Source: Alphaproteobacteria bacterium
GTDB taxonomy: Bacteria; Pseudomonadota; Alphaproteobacteria; Caulobacterales; Hyphomonadaceae
Assembly: GCA_018222605.1 (NCBI GenBank)
Contig: JAAEZZ010000006.1
Location: 82,071-146,070, forward strand
DNA length: 64,000 nucleotides
Reading direction: 5' to 3'
Within the stretch, counting starts at the first letter, position 1; each line of letters opens with the position of its first letter. Below, piece after piece: positions 7,641 to 15,374 of this stretch. A program made the position numbers and the translations under genes. Below the pieces are notes generated by a model. The model was not told the origin of the DNA. It searched no databases and saw only the letters and a program-made list of their open reading frames with translations.

Positions 7641-8064
7641 GGCAACCGATCACGAGGAATCGGTGAGAGCGGCTTTGTTCGATCATCTCACGGCCCTGAC
7701 TACGACACCGGCCACAGAGATCGCGTGGCCCAATATCAGCTTCGACCCGGCCACTTACCCATATCTGCGGGTGAATGTCATCCCGACACGGCCCGGAATG
7801 ATGACCGAGGACGGCACACGCAAGCCACACCGGGGCATCCTTCAGGTCGATGTCGTGAACAAGAGAGGCGGCGGCTATCCGTCCGGCCTGGTCGACCAGC
7901 TCTGCCAGCACTTCCGGCAGGGCGTCCAAATCTTCGGCTCAGCTGGACGGTTCGTCCACATTACCGAGCCGCCATACCCCACGGCCCCGTTCGACGACGA
8001 GACCGAGACCATCGTGCCGGTGCAAGTCCGGTACACCTCCTCATCAACTGTCAGCTCATCGTAA
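7639..8064 (+). CDS. Tail terminator-like protein (DUF4128-like)
   Basis: ATG 7639 follows AGAGGG and is preferred to the track start at 7522, whose extension is Arg/Ser-rich noise. The 141-residue product (MATDHEESVRAALFDHLTAL, a 'YLRVNVIPTRPGMMTEDGT' strand pair, 'GILQVDVVNKRGGGYPSG') follows the pattern of phage proteins that cap the tail tube at the head end. Position between the gp10-like and tube genes fits. Confidence 0.7.
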   Translation: MATDHEESVRAALFDHLTALTTTPATEIAWPNISFDPATYPYLRVNVIPTRPGMMTEDGTRKPHRGILQVDVVNKRGGGYPSGLVDQLCQHFRQGVQIFGSAGRFVHITEPPYPTAPFDDETETIVPVQVRYTSSSTVSSS

Positions 8065-8076
8065 AGGAGACATTCC

Positions 8077-8556
8077 ATGTCTGACGGACGTACAAACATT
8101 GCTTCCAAGCTCTATATCTGCGCGACCCCGCAGGACGGCAACCTGACCAAGACGGAGTATGAGGCCCTGACCTGGGTTCTGATCACCGGCCTTGGCAAGT
8201 GCGGTGAATTCGGCACCGACGAGAACATCAGCGAGTATCAGCTGGAAGACGGCAACACACTGAAGGCCAAAGGCTTCATGAACATGAAGAACGTCGATGT
8301 CGAGTTCGTGCCCAACTATGATGATGCTGGCCAGGATGCCCTGCGCGCCGCTGGCGACACCTACACCTCCTATGCCTTCAAGCGCGAGAAGAACGACAAA
8401 CCGGATGCTGGCGGCACCAATTCGATCTTCTACGCCATCGGTAAGGTAAAGAAAATCACGCCTGTGGACGGCACCGGAGATGACTTCATCCGCCATATGA
8501 CGACGATCGCGCAGGAATATGCGCCTGTGTTCGTCGAGCCGACTGCCGGCGTATAA
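8077..8556 (+). CDS. Major tail tube protein
   Basis: This 159-residue protein contains tube-subunit features: an N-terminal 'SKLYICATPQDGNLTKTEY' region, 'MNMKNVDVEFVPNYDDAGQD', and strands ending in 'VFVEPTAGV'. AAAGGAGA precedes ATG 8077. It lies between terminator and chaperone genes, where the tube gene is always found in siphoviruses. Confidence 0.8.
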   Translation: MSDGRTNIASKLYICATPQDGNLTKTEYEALTWVLITGLGKCGEFGTDENISEYQLEDGNTLKAKGFMNMKNVDVEFVPNYDDAGQDALRAAGDTYTSYAFKREKNDKPDAGGTNSIFYAIGKVKKITPVDGTGDDFIRHMTTIAQEYAPVFVEPTAGV

Positions 8557-8566
8557 GGGGTAGGTC

Positions 8567-8959
8567 ATGGATATTTCAGTCATTGATCCCCACACCTCTG
8601 TTCTACATCTCAAGCTGCCGGGCACGTCCGAAAAGATCGGGCTCGCGCTTGAGCTGCAGAGCCTCACCAGCGACGACTGCCAGAAGGTAGTCGAAGAGAA
8701 CCAAATCGCCTACGCCGAGGCGCGTGAAAAGCATGGCGAAATCCCCAAGGAAGTCTTCGAGCAAGGCGGGCTGAAACTCTACGCCGCAACCATTGTCGGA
8801 TGGACATGGGAGAAGGATGCCGGTTGGGGCGGCGAGCAGCTGAAGTTCACCAAGGCCAACGTCATGAAGGTTCTGGGTAAGGACTTCATCCTGCGCCAGG
8901 TCACTGAAGCGGCGAACGAGCAAAAGCGTTTTTTCGCCAAGTATGCGAAGGGCTCGTAA
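8567..8959 (+). CDS. Tail assembly chaperone G
   Basis: This 130-residue, mostly helical protein sits between the tube and tape-measure genes. It is the short product of the conserved G/GT chaperone pair, which coats the tape measure during tail assembly. Near its end the codons for Phe-Phe form the slippery heptamer T TTT TTC, from which a minority of ribosomes would shift to the T frame. No sequence motif beyond position and the shift signal was needed for this call. Confidence 0.75.
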   Translation: MDISVIDPHTSVLHLKLPGTSEKIGLALELQSLTSDDCQKVVEENQIAYAEAREKHGEIPKEVFEQGGLKLYAATIVGWTWEKDAGWGGEQLKFTKANVMKVLGKDFILRQVTEAANEQKRFFAKYAKGS

Positions 8960-8971
8960 AGCACCTTCGCA
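8929..8971 (+). promoter_or_regulatory. Programmed -1 ribosomal frameshift signal
   Basis: The heptamer T TTT TTC (8929-8935) is in the correct phase of the G frame. After an eight-base spacer, TGCGAAGG (8944-8951) pairs perfectly with CCTTCGCA (8964-8971); the G stop codon TAA (8957-8959) lies in the loop. A slip of one base back leads into a frame open to 9309. Both elements match the usual layout of tail-chaperone frameshift sites. Confidence 0.8.
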
Positions 8972-9309
8972 ACCGGGTCCGTTATCACACTCCCGGCTAT
9001 GACGGTAAGACACGCGCGACCATCCACCGTGAATTCAGCCAGCCGGTTCCGTATGTGGCCAAGCCGAAAGGCGGCGATCACCTGCTGAGCTGGTTCTATC
9101 AGCTGAGTGACACCCGGTCCTATTCGGACGGGGTGCCCCAGCCGATCACATTCACCGAAATCGAGGCATGGTCGCGGCTTTCGCGGACACGCCTCAAACC
9201 TCACCACATCGAAGCACTGACGATGCTGGATGCTGCCTATCGGTCGGAGATGGCCGAGGCGATTACCTATTCAAACGAACGTTGCAGACGGGAGCAGGGC
9301 AGGAAATGA
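8935..9309 (+). CDS. Tail assembly chaperone T domain (read by -1 frameshift from G)
   Basis: The -1 frame is open from the slippery site: after the shared Phe-Phe it reads R-Q-V-C-E-G-L-V-K-H-L-R-N-R-V-R and continues to TGA at 9307-9309. The ORF track begins it at GTG 9055 only because that is the first start codon, and no RBS is there. The GT fusion would be 247 residues (123 from G, 124 from T). In lambda the T part contacts the tube protein while G binds the tape measure. The stop overlaps the tape-measure ATG. Confidence 0.75.
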   Translation, partial: RQVCEGLVKHLRNRVRYHTPGYDGKTRATIHREFSQPVPYVAKPKGGDHLLSWFYQLSDTRSYSDGVPQPITFTEIEAWSRLSRTRLKPHHIEALTMLDAAYRSEMAEAITYSNERCRREQGRK

Positions 9310-11621
9310 CCGATATCGCCACGCTCGGAATTGCTGTTACCTCGGACGCCAAAGGTGCGGCGGCGGACCTGGACAAGCTTGCAGGATCCGCTGGCGCAGC
9401 CGAGGGCGCGACCGAAAGCCTTGCGGAGTCCGCAGGCCGAGCCGCCGCGGCTGAGGGAAATCTCGGCAGCAAAGCCAGTATGGCTTCCTCGGCAGTCAAT
9501 GCGAACACGACAGCGGTGAAGACGAACACAGCCGCCTTGCATGCGCAGGCCGCAGCTGCTCGATCCGTTGCTGGTCGCCAGCAGCAGATGATGTATCAGT
9601 CCAACGACATCTTCATGATGCTGGCATCCGGTCAGGCTGTGCACATGATCGCCATTCAGCAGGGCTCCCAGCTGGCGCAGGTCTATGCTGGACCGGGCGG
9701 CCTCAACAATGCGTTCAAGGACTTCACGAAGCTGATGGGCGGGGTCATCCGCACCATGATCCGGTTCGCGGGCCCAATGGCAGCTGGTGGCCTTGCCGTT
9801 GCCGGTCTCGTGGCAATCGTCCAGAGCTTGCGCCATGACACACAGGAAATGGACGATGCCTTCAAGGCGCTCGATGATACGATGGAGGACAGCGCGGACG
9901 TCCTTCAGGACACAGCCGAATATGCGCTGAAGATCGATTTGGCCCGCATCGGCCGCCAAGCAGACGAAAGCGTTGACCCGGTTCACCAGTTCGCCAATGA
10001 GCTGACCGGAGTCGCCGCTGCATTGAACGATGTGACCGTGGCTCGCTACATTAATCAGGTTGGCGACCTGATGGGCCAAATCGAGGAAGCGCGCACGCAG
10101 ATTGAGTTGATCGAAGGGCTGCGGATGCAGGAACGCGCGTCTCCGTCTGATGCCTTCTCTGCGACAGGACCACTGCAATTCTATACGAACCTGACTGCGG
10201 AACAAGAAAAGCAGTTGGCGAACGCGCGCATTCAGCTGTCTGCCCTGGAGCGCCGTTTCCAGTCCATGGGTGGGGTTTTGTCCGAGGGTGAGTCCAAGGA
10301 CATCTTTGAAGCCATGATCAGTGGAGATCTGACAACCGCTGCTGAGAAATACCGCGATGCCTTGAAAGGCACGCTCGAAGACAGCAAGGACATGACTTCC
10401 GAGCTGAACAAGCAGCAGGCTGCCCTTGATAGACTAGCCAGCCTTGCCGAAAAGCAGCGTGAGTCCACAATTAAGCAGCGTGGCGACGAAATTGAGCTGA
10501 TCAATTATCGCCGGGATCAGGAGATACAGGCGATCAATGACGCCGCTGCCGAGGCCATCAGGCTCGGAAATAATCAGGCGAATGTCGAGGAGACGCGTAA
10601 TCAAGCCATCGCGGACGCCCGCATGGCTGCAGAGCAGGCAATCGCCAATTATCGCGCCGACCAGCATGACAAAACCGTCTCGGAGCTTGAGAGAGACGTT
10701 GACCGACTCCTGAGGGACATGGAACGCACCATCTCCCAGCGTGATCGCATGGCTGCACGCGGAACCGACTTCGACCGCTCTTTCGTGACGTCCACGCCAG
10801 AGAGTGAATTGGAGTGGTGGCGGCAGGACGCCATGGGCGAGGCGCAATACATTCGAGATGAGGAGCTGAGGCTCTATCAGGGCAATCAGGAAGAGCAGCT
10901 CCGCATAAAACAGGAATACTTGAATCGGGAATCCGAGATTGAGCGCGTTGCAGCATTGGAGCGCCGCCGTATCCGTGAGGAACAATATGCGAACTCAACC
11001 GGGCTCGCCTCAAACTTTTTCGACGCGCTTGGTCAGCTGTCACAGAACTACACTGACGGTCAGTCAGATGCCGCCGAGACACTATTCGCTATCAGCAAAG
11101 GCCTGAACCTTGCGCAGGTGACGATGAACGCCTTCACGGCATATTCGACCGCATGGGCTGACCCGACGCAGACATACTTCCAGAAAGTGTTCACCAGCGT
11201 GCAGGCGATGACCAGCGTGCTGACCGCGCTGGCCAGCCTGCGCAATGTCCAGCTCAGTGGCGCCCGCGAAATGGGCGGTCCCGTCTATCAGGGCGGCACC
11301 TATCTCGTCGGGGAGCGGGGCCCGGAACTGTTCACGCCAGGATCGTCAGGTCAGATCACCTCGAATGCCAATCTGCAAAAGGCGATGGGCGACTCAGCCA
11401 ATGACAATAGTGCATCTGGAACCCTTCGTCTGATCGTGCCAGAAGGCTGGCAGGTCCAGATGGATGAGCAGGCAAGACGGCTGGTTCAGGTTGAAAGAGC
11501 CGCAGCGGACGCGCCAGAACGTGCAGCCGGGGCAGTGGCTCGTGACATAGCCCAAGGCGGCGGAACCGTCTCAGGCGTCATTGAGAGCAAGTATGGGCTT
11601 AATCGGGCGGCGGGTGCGTAA
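9306..11621 (+). CDS. Tape measure protein
   Basis: ATG 9306, overlapping the T stop (ATGA), is preferred to the track start at 9168; this gives 771 residues. The N-terminal Ala-rich helices with 'QQMMYQSNDIFMMLASGQA' and 'AIQQGSQLAQVYAGPGG' are typical of the lambda gpH-like tail length family. A hydrophobic segment lies at ~150-172, long coiled coils fill 290-640, and the C-terminus has the common G-G-P-V...Y-L-V-G-E-R-G-P-E-L-F motif. The protein sets tail length and passes into the cell with the DNA. Confidence 0.9.
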   Translation: MTDIATLGIAVTSDAKGAAADLDKLAGSAGAAEGATESLAESAGRAAAAEGNLGSKASMASSAVNANTTAVKTNTAALHAQAAAARSVAGRQQQMMYQSNDIFMMLASGQAVHMIAIQQGSQLAQVYAGPGGLNNAFKDFTKLMGGVIRTMIRFAGPMAAGGLAVAGLVAIVQSLRHDTQEMDDAFKALDDTMEDSADVLQDTAEYALKIDLARIGRQADESVDPVHQFANELTGVAAALNDVTVARYINQVGDLMGQIEEARTQIELIEGLRMQERASPSDAFSATGPLQFYTNLTAEQEKQLANARIQLSALERRFQSMGGVLSEGESKDIFEAMISGDLTTAAEKYRDALKGTLEDSKDMTSELNKQQAALDRLASLAEKQRESTIKQRGDEIELINYRRDQEIQAINDAAAEAIRLGNNQANVEETRNQAIADARMAAEQAIANYRADQHDKTVSELERDVDRLLRDMERTISQRDRMAARGTDFDRSFVTSTPESELEWWRQDAMGEAQYIRDEELRLYQGNQEEQLRIKQEYLNRESEIERVAALERRRIREEQYANSTGLASNFFDALGQLSQNYTDGQSDAAETLFAISKGLNLAQVTMNAFTAYSTAWADPTQTYFQKVFTSVQAMTSVLTALASLRNVQLSGAREMGGPVYQGGTYLVGERGPELFTPGSSGQITSNANLQKAMGDSANDNSASGTLRLIVPEGWQVQMDEQARRLVQVERAAADAPERAAGAVARDIAQGGGTVSGVIESKYGLNRAAGA

Positions 11622-12118
11622 TGGTCGACAGCTCAGCGCGCCTGCAGAAATACTATGCCTCAGCACCAGCGGGCGAGATCGCGCGGGAGGGGCTGAGCCT
11701 CTTTCACTCGGCGTTCTCCCAGACTTGGCACTTCACCAACTTTCCGGTTGAGTTCAGCGCCAATGTCCGAGGCGGAAGTGTTGACTTCCTGACGCATCCC
11801 TTCCGGTTCCGTGAGCCTGACTCCTCGACCACAGGGAAAATCGAAGTGCTGGTCGATATCTTCAATTCAGGCCCAGACTTTATTGCGGAGCTGCAGGCCG
11901 CCGCTGCGGATGCCTCCGACCGAATTGAGATGGAATATAACGTCTATCTCGAAGCTGGAGCAGGCGCTGAGCGCACAATCCTGCTGGACGTGCAGGCCGT
12001 CTCTCCCTCCCAGAGCAGCGGCAGCGCCACGATCCGTGCGGTTGGGGCCAATGTCCTGAACAGCCAGTATCCCCGCAAATACTATCGGACGAGCAAATTT
12101 CCGGGATTGCGGCGATGA
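11621..12118 (+). CDS. DUF1833-like minor tail protein
   Basis: This 165-residue protein resembles the DUF1833 family found between the tape measure and tip genes of many siphoviruses: 'SLFHSAFSQTWHFTNFPVEF' followed by strands and 'SGSATIRAVGANVLNSQYPR'. Such proteins probably form the baseplate hub beside the peptidase and tip protein. The start overlaps the tape-measure stop by one base. Confidence 0.65.
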   Translation: MVDSSARLQKYYASAPAGEIAREGLSLFHSAFSQTWHFTNFPVEFSANVRGGSVDFLTHPFRFREPDSSTTGKIEVLVDIFNSGPDFIAELQAAAADASDRIEMEYNVYLEAGAGAERTILLDVQAVSPSQSSGSATIRAVGANVLNSQYPRKYYRTSKFPGLRR

Positions 12119-12501
12119 CCGGGGATGAAGTGATCAACGCAATGCTGGCGACTTCATATGAGCGCGGAGGACGTGGCCCGGATACATGGGACTGCTGGGG
12201 CCTGGTCTGCGAGGTGAGTCGGCTCATGGATTGGCCTGTTCCATATGATCCGCTCGCGCATTCGGAAGATGTGCGCGAAATGCTGCGGATATTCCGGGAG
12301 CATGTTCTTGATGAGGACTGGAAGCTGACAGACCGGCAGGATGGCGCGGTTGCCTTCTTTGGCAAGTTCGAAGCAGCCCGACACGCGGGAATAGTCATTA
12401 ATAGCGGCGTCCTACACACCCGCGAGGACACGGGACCGCAATGGATCGCGCCGGAAGACCTTGGTGGATATAGAATTGAGTATGCTCTATGGGACAGGTA
12501 A
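12115..12501 (+). CDS. Tail NlpC/P60-type peptidase
   Basis: This 128-residue protein has a Cys in 'DTWDCWGLV' (C27) and a His in 'AARHAGIV' (H90), spaced as in NlpC/P60 cysteine peptidases, with the usual D-G-A-V-A-F-F segment between. In phage tails (lambda K-like) the enzyme cuts peptidoglycan peptides during DNA entry. It overlaps the genes on both sides, as is usual for this hub block. Confidence 0.75.
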   Translation: MTGDEVINAMLATSYERGGRGPDTWDCWGLVCEVSRLMDWPVPYDPLAHSEDVREMLRIFREHVLDEDWKLTDRQDGAVAFFGKFEAARHAGIVINSGVLHTREDTGPQWIAPEDLGGYRIEYALWDR

Positions 12502-14861
12502 CCATCCTGCACAGCCTAACAGACCCTAATGCGCGTGAGGTCATCGAATGGTCAGGCCCTTATATCGACTTTCTTGAGCAGCGGTTCCCTGACGGGTTCA
12601 GCCAACCGCACAAGACCGTGGACATGGCCACGGGCGAGGAGGTCTGGGGCGAGGATGCCTTGCAGCCTGTTGGTGAGCGGTCGCTTGCGCTTGCCTTCAG
12701 TCCCGGCGGGCTCGACCCGATCACGGCGGCCGTGATCATTGTTGCTTCGGTCGCAATCTCACTCGCGGTCACGTTCCTGCTCACACCAAAGGCGCCCAAC
12801 CAGAACGGCGAGCAAGGGGCCGCAGGAACAGCCTATAGTGTCACGGCGCAAGCAAATCAGGCGAGGCTTGGCGCACCCATCCCGGAGCAATTTGGGCAAT
12901 GGGAGCGCACGCCGGAATACGCCAGCCAGAGCTACCGACTGTTTGCCGGTGATGAAGAGATCAGATATTTTCTGCTTTGCCTTGGCGCAGGAGACCATCA
13001 GTTTGATGCGGCCAGGATTGGCGACACGCCCATTTCTGATTTGCCTGCCGGGATCGTGGAATACGAGATCTACAGGCCGGCCGACCACACTTCCACGCTT
13101 GGCGTCATAGAGGCAGACTTCGGCATCCATGAAAATGTTGAAACAAGCGGTGAAGTTGACAGCCAGGCTGTAGAACAGGGCGTCAATTATTCCGACACTT
13201 CGATTGGCAGCTGTATTTCTGGCGGGAATGCCCTGCTTTTGGATAATCAGGTCCCGACCTCACTTGCGGCGGCTGGCGCAGACCTCATCATTACGGCACC
13301 AGCAGAGATTGCCGGAACATACACGGTCGAGAGTATTGAAACCGGGTTTATCCAGATCGTTGAAACTTTCCCTGAGGCGGTCACAGGGGAAAGCATTACC
13401 TTCAGAATACAGTCTTCTGTCAGCATTACCGTCGGGCCTTTTGTCGCCAATCGATCTGGCACCACAACCCAGAAGCTTGAGCTGGACTTTGAGTTTCCAA
13501 ATGGCCTCTATAGGCTAAAGGATGACGGCAACTTTCAGGATCTGACAATCACAATCCGGGCCACTGTTCAGGAGATTGACGACAACGGCGTAGATGTCGG
13601 GTCTGCGACAAACCATAATTTTACGATCAGTGCCGCCACAAACAATCCGATCCGCAGGTCTTACATCATCAGTAAGGCAGCCGGTCGCTATAAGGTGTCA
13701 GTTCAGCGAACAGACACCGGAGAGATTAGGGCGCGGGATTCCCAGCGCACAGCATGGACCGGACTGAAAGCCTATTTGGATTACGACAACACAGCGCCCC
13801 GGTATGGCGACGTCACGCTGGTGGCCATGAAAATTACCGGCTCCCAGGGCATCTCCAACGCTTCTCAAAGCCGCATCTTCGTCAAATCCACGCGCATCAT
13901 CAACCAGCTCGGGACAAGCACGCCGGTCGCCGGGGGGAACCTGGCTGATGTCATGAGTCACATCTATGTCAATCAGGTTGGCCGGCCCGCCTCCGAGATG
14001 GACAGCACCGCCTTTTCAACATTCCGGACGGCGCAGGCGTCACGATCTGGTTTTAACGGCGTGTTCGACACCGTAGGAACCGTCTGGAGCGCGCTGGAAA
14101 CCGTTGCCTCGCTTGGTCGGGCGAGGCCCTACCCGAAGGGCATGACGCTTTCCCTCGTCACTGACGGCGTGAAAACTCGATCCTCTCTGGTCGCGCCCCA
14201 CAATACACTGAAGGGCGGCGTGACGGTCCAGTACAACTGGATCGACCCCGGCGGCAATGATGGCGTGGTAATCGAGTATTTCGACGGTGATACATATGAG
14301 CGCAAGACCACCAGCTGGCCACTTTCAGAGGATGATCTGATCAACCCCAAGCAGCAGAGGGCACTAGGGCTCACGGATGGCGACGAGGCCCTGTCCATGG
14401 CTAAATATATTTGGCGTCAGCTGGTGCAGCGCAATGTCGAGTTCAGCTGGCGTATGGAGCTGGATGGGCGGAACTTCAAACCATATGACCGGGTGGGGCT
14501 TGTCGTGCCTGACTTCAATTGGGCCCAGGCGGCCTTTGTGACAAACGTCAGCGGAAATTCCATCACTCTGGACAAGGTGGCACCATCCGGTGCGTTGTCG
14601 GTAATACTGCGGGATCAGGACGGCACAGCAAGCGATGTGCTTGCAGCCACTGGAGATGGGACAAATACGATTGTCCTGGATGATCAGCCCCCGTTCACGC
14701 TCGAATATGACGGGACACAGGTTTCCACGATCTGCGCGTTTTCCCTGACGGCCGACTTCACGGTTCAGGATGTTCTAATTCAGAAAGCGGTTCCCTCCGG
14801 CAACAGCACCTCTGTTGAGGCGGTGAATTACGACGCAACCATTTTCGACGGACTGGTGTGA
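12489..14861 (+). CDS. Tail tip protein (lambda J-like)
   Basis: This 790-residue protein starts 12 bases inside the peptidase gene. Residues 1-70 are a small I-like domain. Residues ~75-100 contain an Ala/Val/Ile hydrophobic segment (DPITAAVIIVASVAISLAVT), as in J-type proteins. 'ARLGAPIPEQFGQW' and 'AGDEEIRYFLLCLGAGDHQF' are family-like, and Fn3-like strands follow. J proteins sit at the tail tip and recognise the receptor. The C-terminus is shorter than lambda J, and the separate tailspike may supply recognition. Confidence 0.8.
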   Translation: MGQVTILHSLTDPNAREVIEWSGPYIDFLEQRFPDGFSQPHKTVDMATGEEVWGEDALQPVGERSLALAFSPGGLDPITAAVIIVASVAISLAVTFLLTPKAPNQNGEQGAAGTAYSVTAQANQARLGAPIPEQFGQWERTPEYASQSYRLFAGDEEIRYFLLCLGAGDHQFDAARIGDTPISDLPAGIVEYEIYRPADHTSTLGVIEADFGIHENVETSGEVDSQAVEQGVNYSDTSIGSCISGGNALLLDNQVPTSLAAAGADLIITAPAEIAGTYTVESIETGFIQIVETFPEAVTGESITFRIQSSVSITVGPFVANRSGTTTQKLELDFEFPNGLYRLKDDGNFQDLTITIRATVQEIDDNGVDVGSATNHNFTISAATNNPIRRSYIISKAAGRYKVSVQRTDTGEIRARDSQRTAWTGLKAYLDYDNTAPRYGDVTLVAMKITGSQGISNASQSRIFVKSTRIINQLGTSTPVAGGNLADVMSHIYVNQVGRPASEMDSTAFSTFRTAQASRSGFNGVFDTVGTVWSALETVASLGRARPYPKGMTLSLVTDGVKTRSSLVAPHNTLKGGVTVQYNWIDPGGNDGVVIEYFDGDTYERKTTSWPLSEDDLINPKQQRALGLTDGDEALSMAKYIWRQLVQRNVEFSWRMELDGRNFKPYDRVGLVVPDFNWAQAAFVTNVSGNSITLDKVAPSGALSVILRDQDGTASDVLAATGDGTNTIVLDDQPPFTLEYDGTQVSTICAFSLTADFTVQDVLIQKAVPSGNSTSVEAVNYDATIFDGLV

Positions 14862-14862
14862 T

Positions 14863-15336
14863 ATGGCGAACCTCTACACATGGCCAACTGCATTCCCGGC
14901 GCCGACACTTTCATCTGCGGGCGCTTCGATTGATTTCGGATATGAGAACAGCGAAATGCAGAACGGCGTTCTGAGGCAGCGCGTGACATACGAGAACCTG
15001 CCCGGACGCAGGTCCGTGGAGCTTCCACTTGATACCGTGGATGCTGCTCGCCTGATAGCGTTCCTCCGAGGCCTTCGAGGCGCAAGTTTTGACATGCCGA
15101 TCAGTCTCCCCGGAGATCCAGAGAATGCCCGCCCTACGGCATCTGTGCGCTTTATCGGCAACATGCAGTCAAAGCCCACGGATGCCCGCAATGGTCTCTA
15201 TAGCTTTGACATCTTCGTGGAGGCTCTGCCCGAGAGCCCGCCATACGATTATTTCGAGTATTACGATGTGCTGGGCGCAGACCTTGATGCTTACTGGCAG
15301 GCGCTGGAAAACTTTGTGAACAACTGGGGCATTTAG
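14863..15336 (+). CDS. Phage tail protein of unknown function
   Basis: This 157-residue protein lies between the tip and tailspike genes, starting one base after the J-like stop. It begins MANLYTWPTAFPAPTLSS and is rich in strands (RQRVTYENLPGRRSVELPL), then 'LRGLRGASFDMPISLPGDP', and ends in an acidic/aromatic tail (YDYFEYYDVLGADLDAYW). The core resembles lambda M-like minor tail proteins, but I cannot assign a family securely. It may link the tip and spike. Confidence 0.6.
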   Translation: MANLYTWPTAFPAPTLSSAGASIDFGYENSEMQNGVLRQRVTYENLPGRRSVELPLDTVDAARLIAFLRGLRGASFDMPISLPGDPENARPTASVRFIGNMQSKPTDARNGLYSFDIFVEALPESPPYDYFEYYDVLGADLDAYWQALENFVNNWGI

Positions 15337-15374
15337 CCCCCGAAATTATCCCCCCCAAAGTATAGGAGAGGCCA

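Noticed and set aside
9055-9309. GTG 9055 as an independent start for the T gene
   Set aside because: There is no RBS, and the frame is open upstream to the slippery site, so it is read by frameshift.
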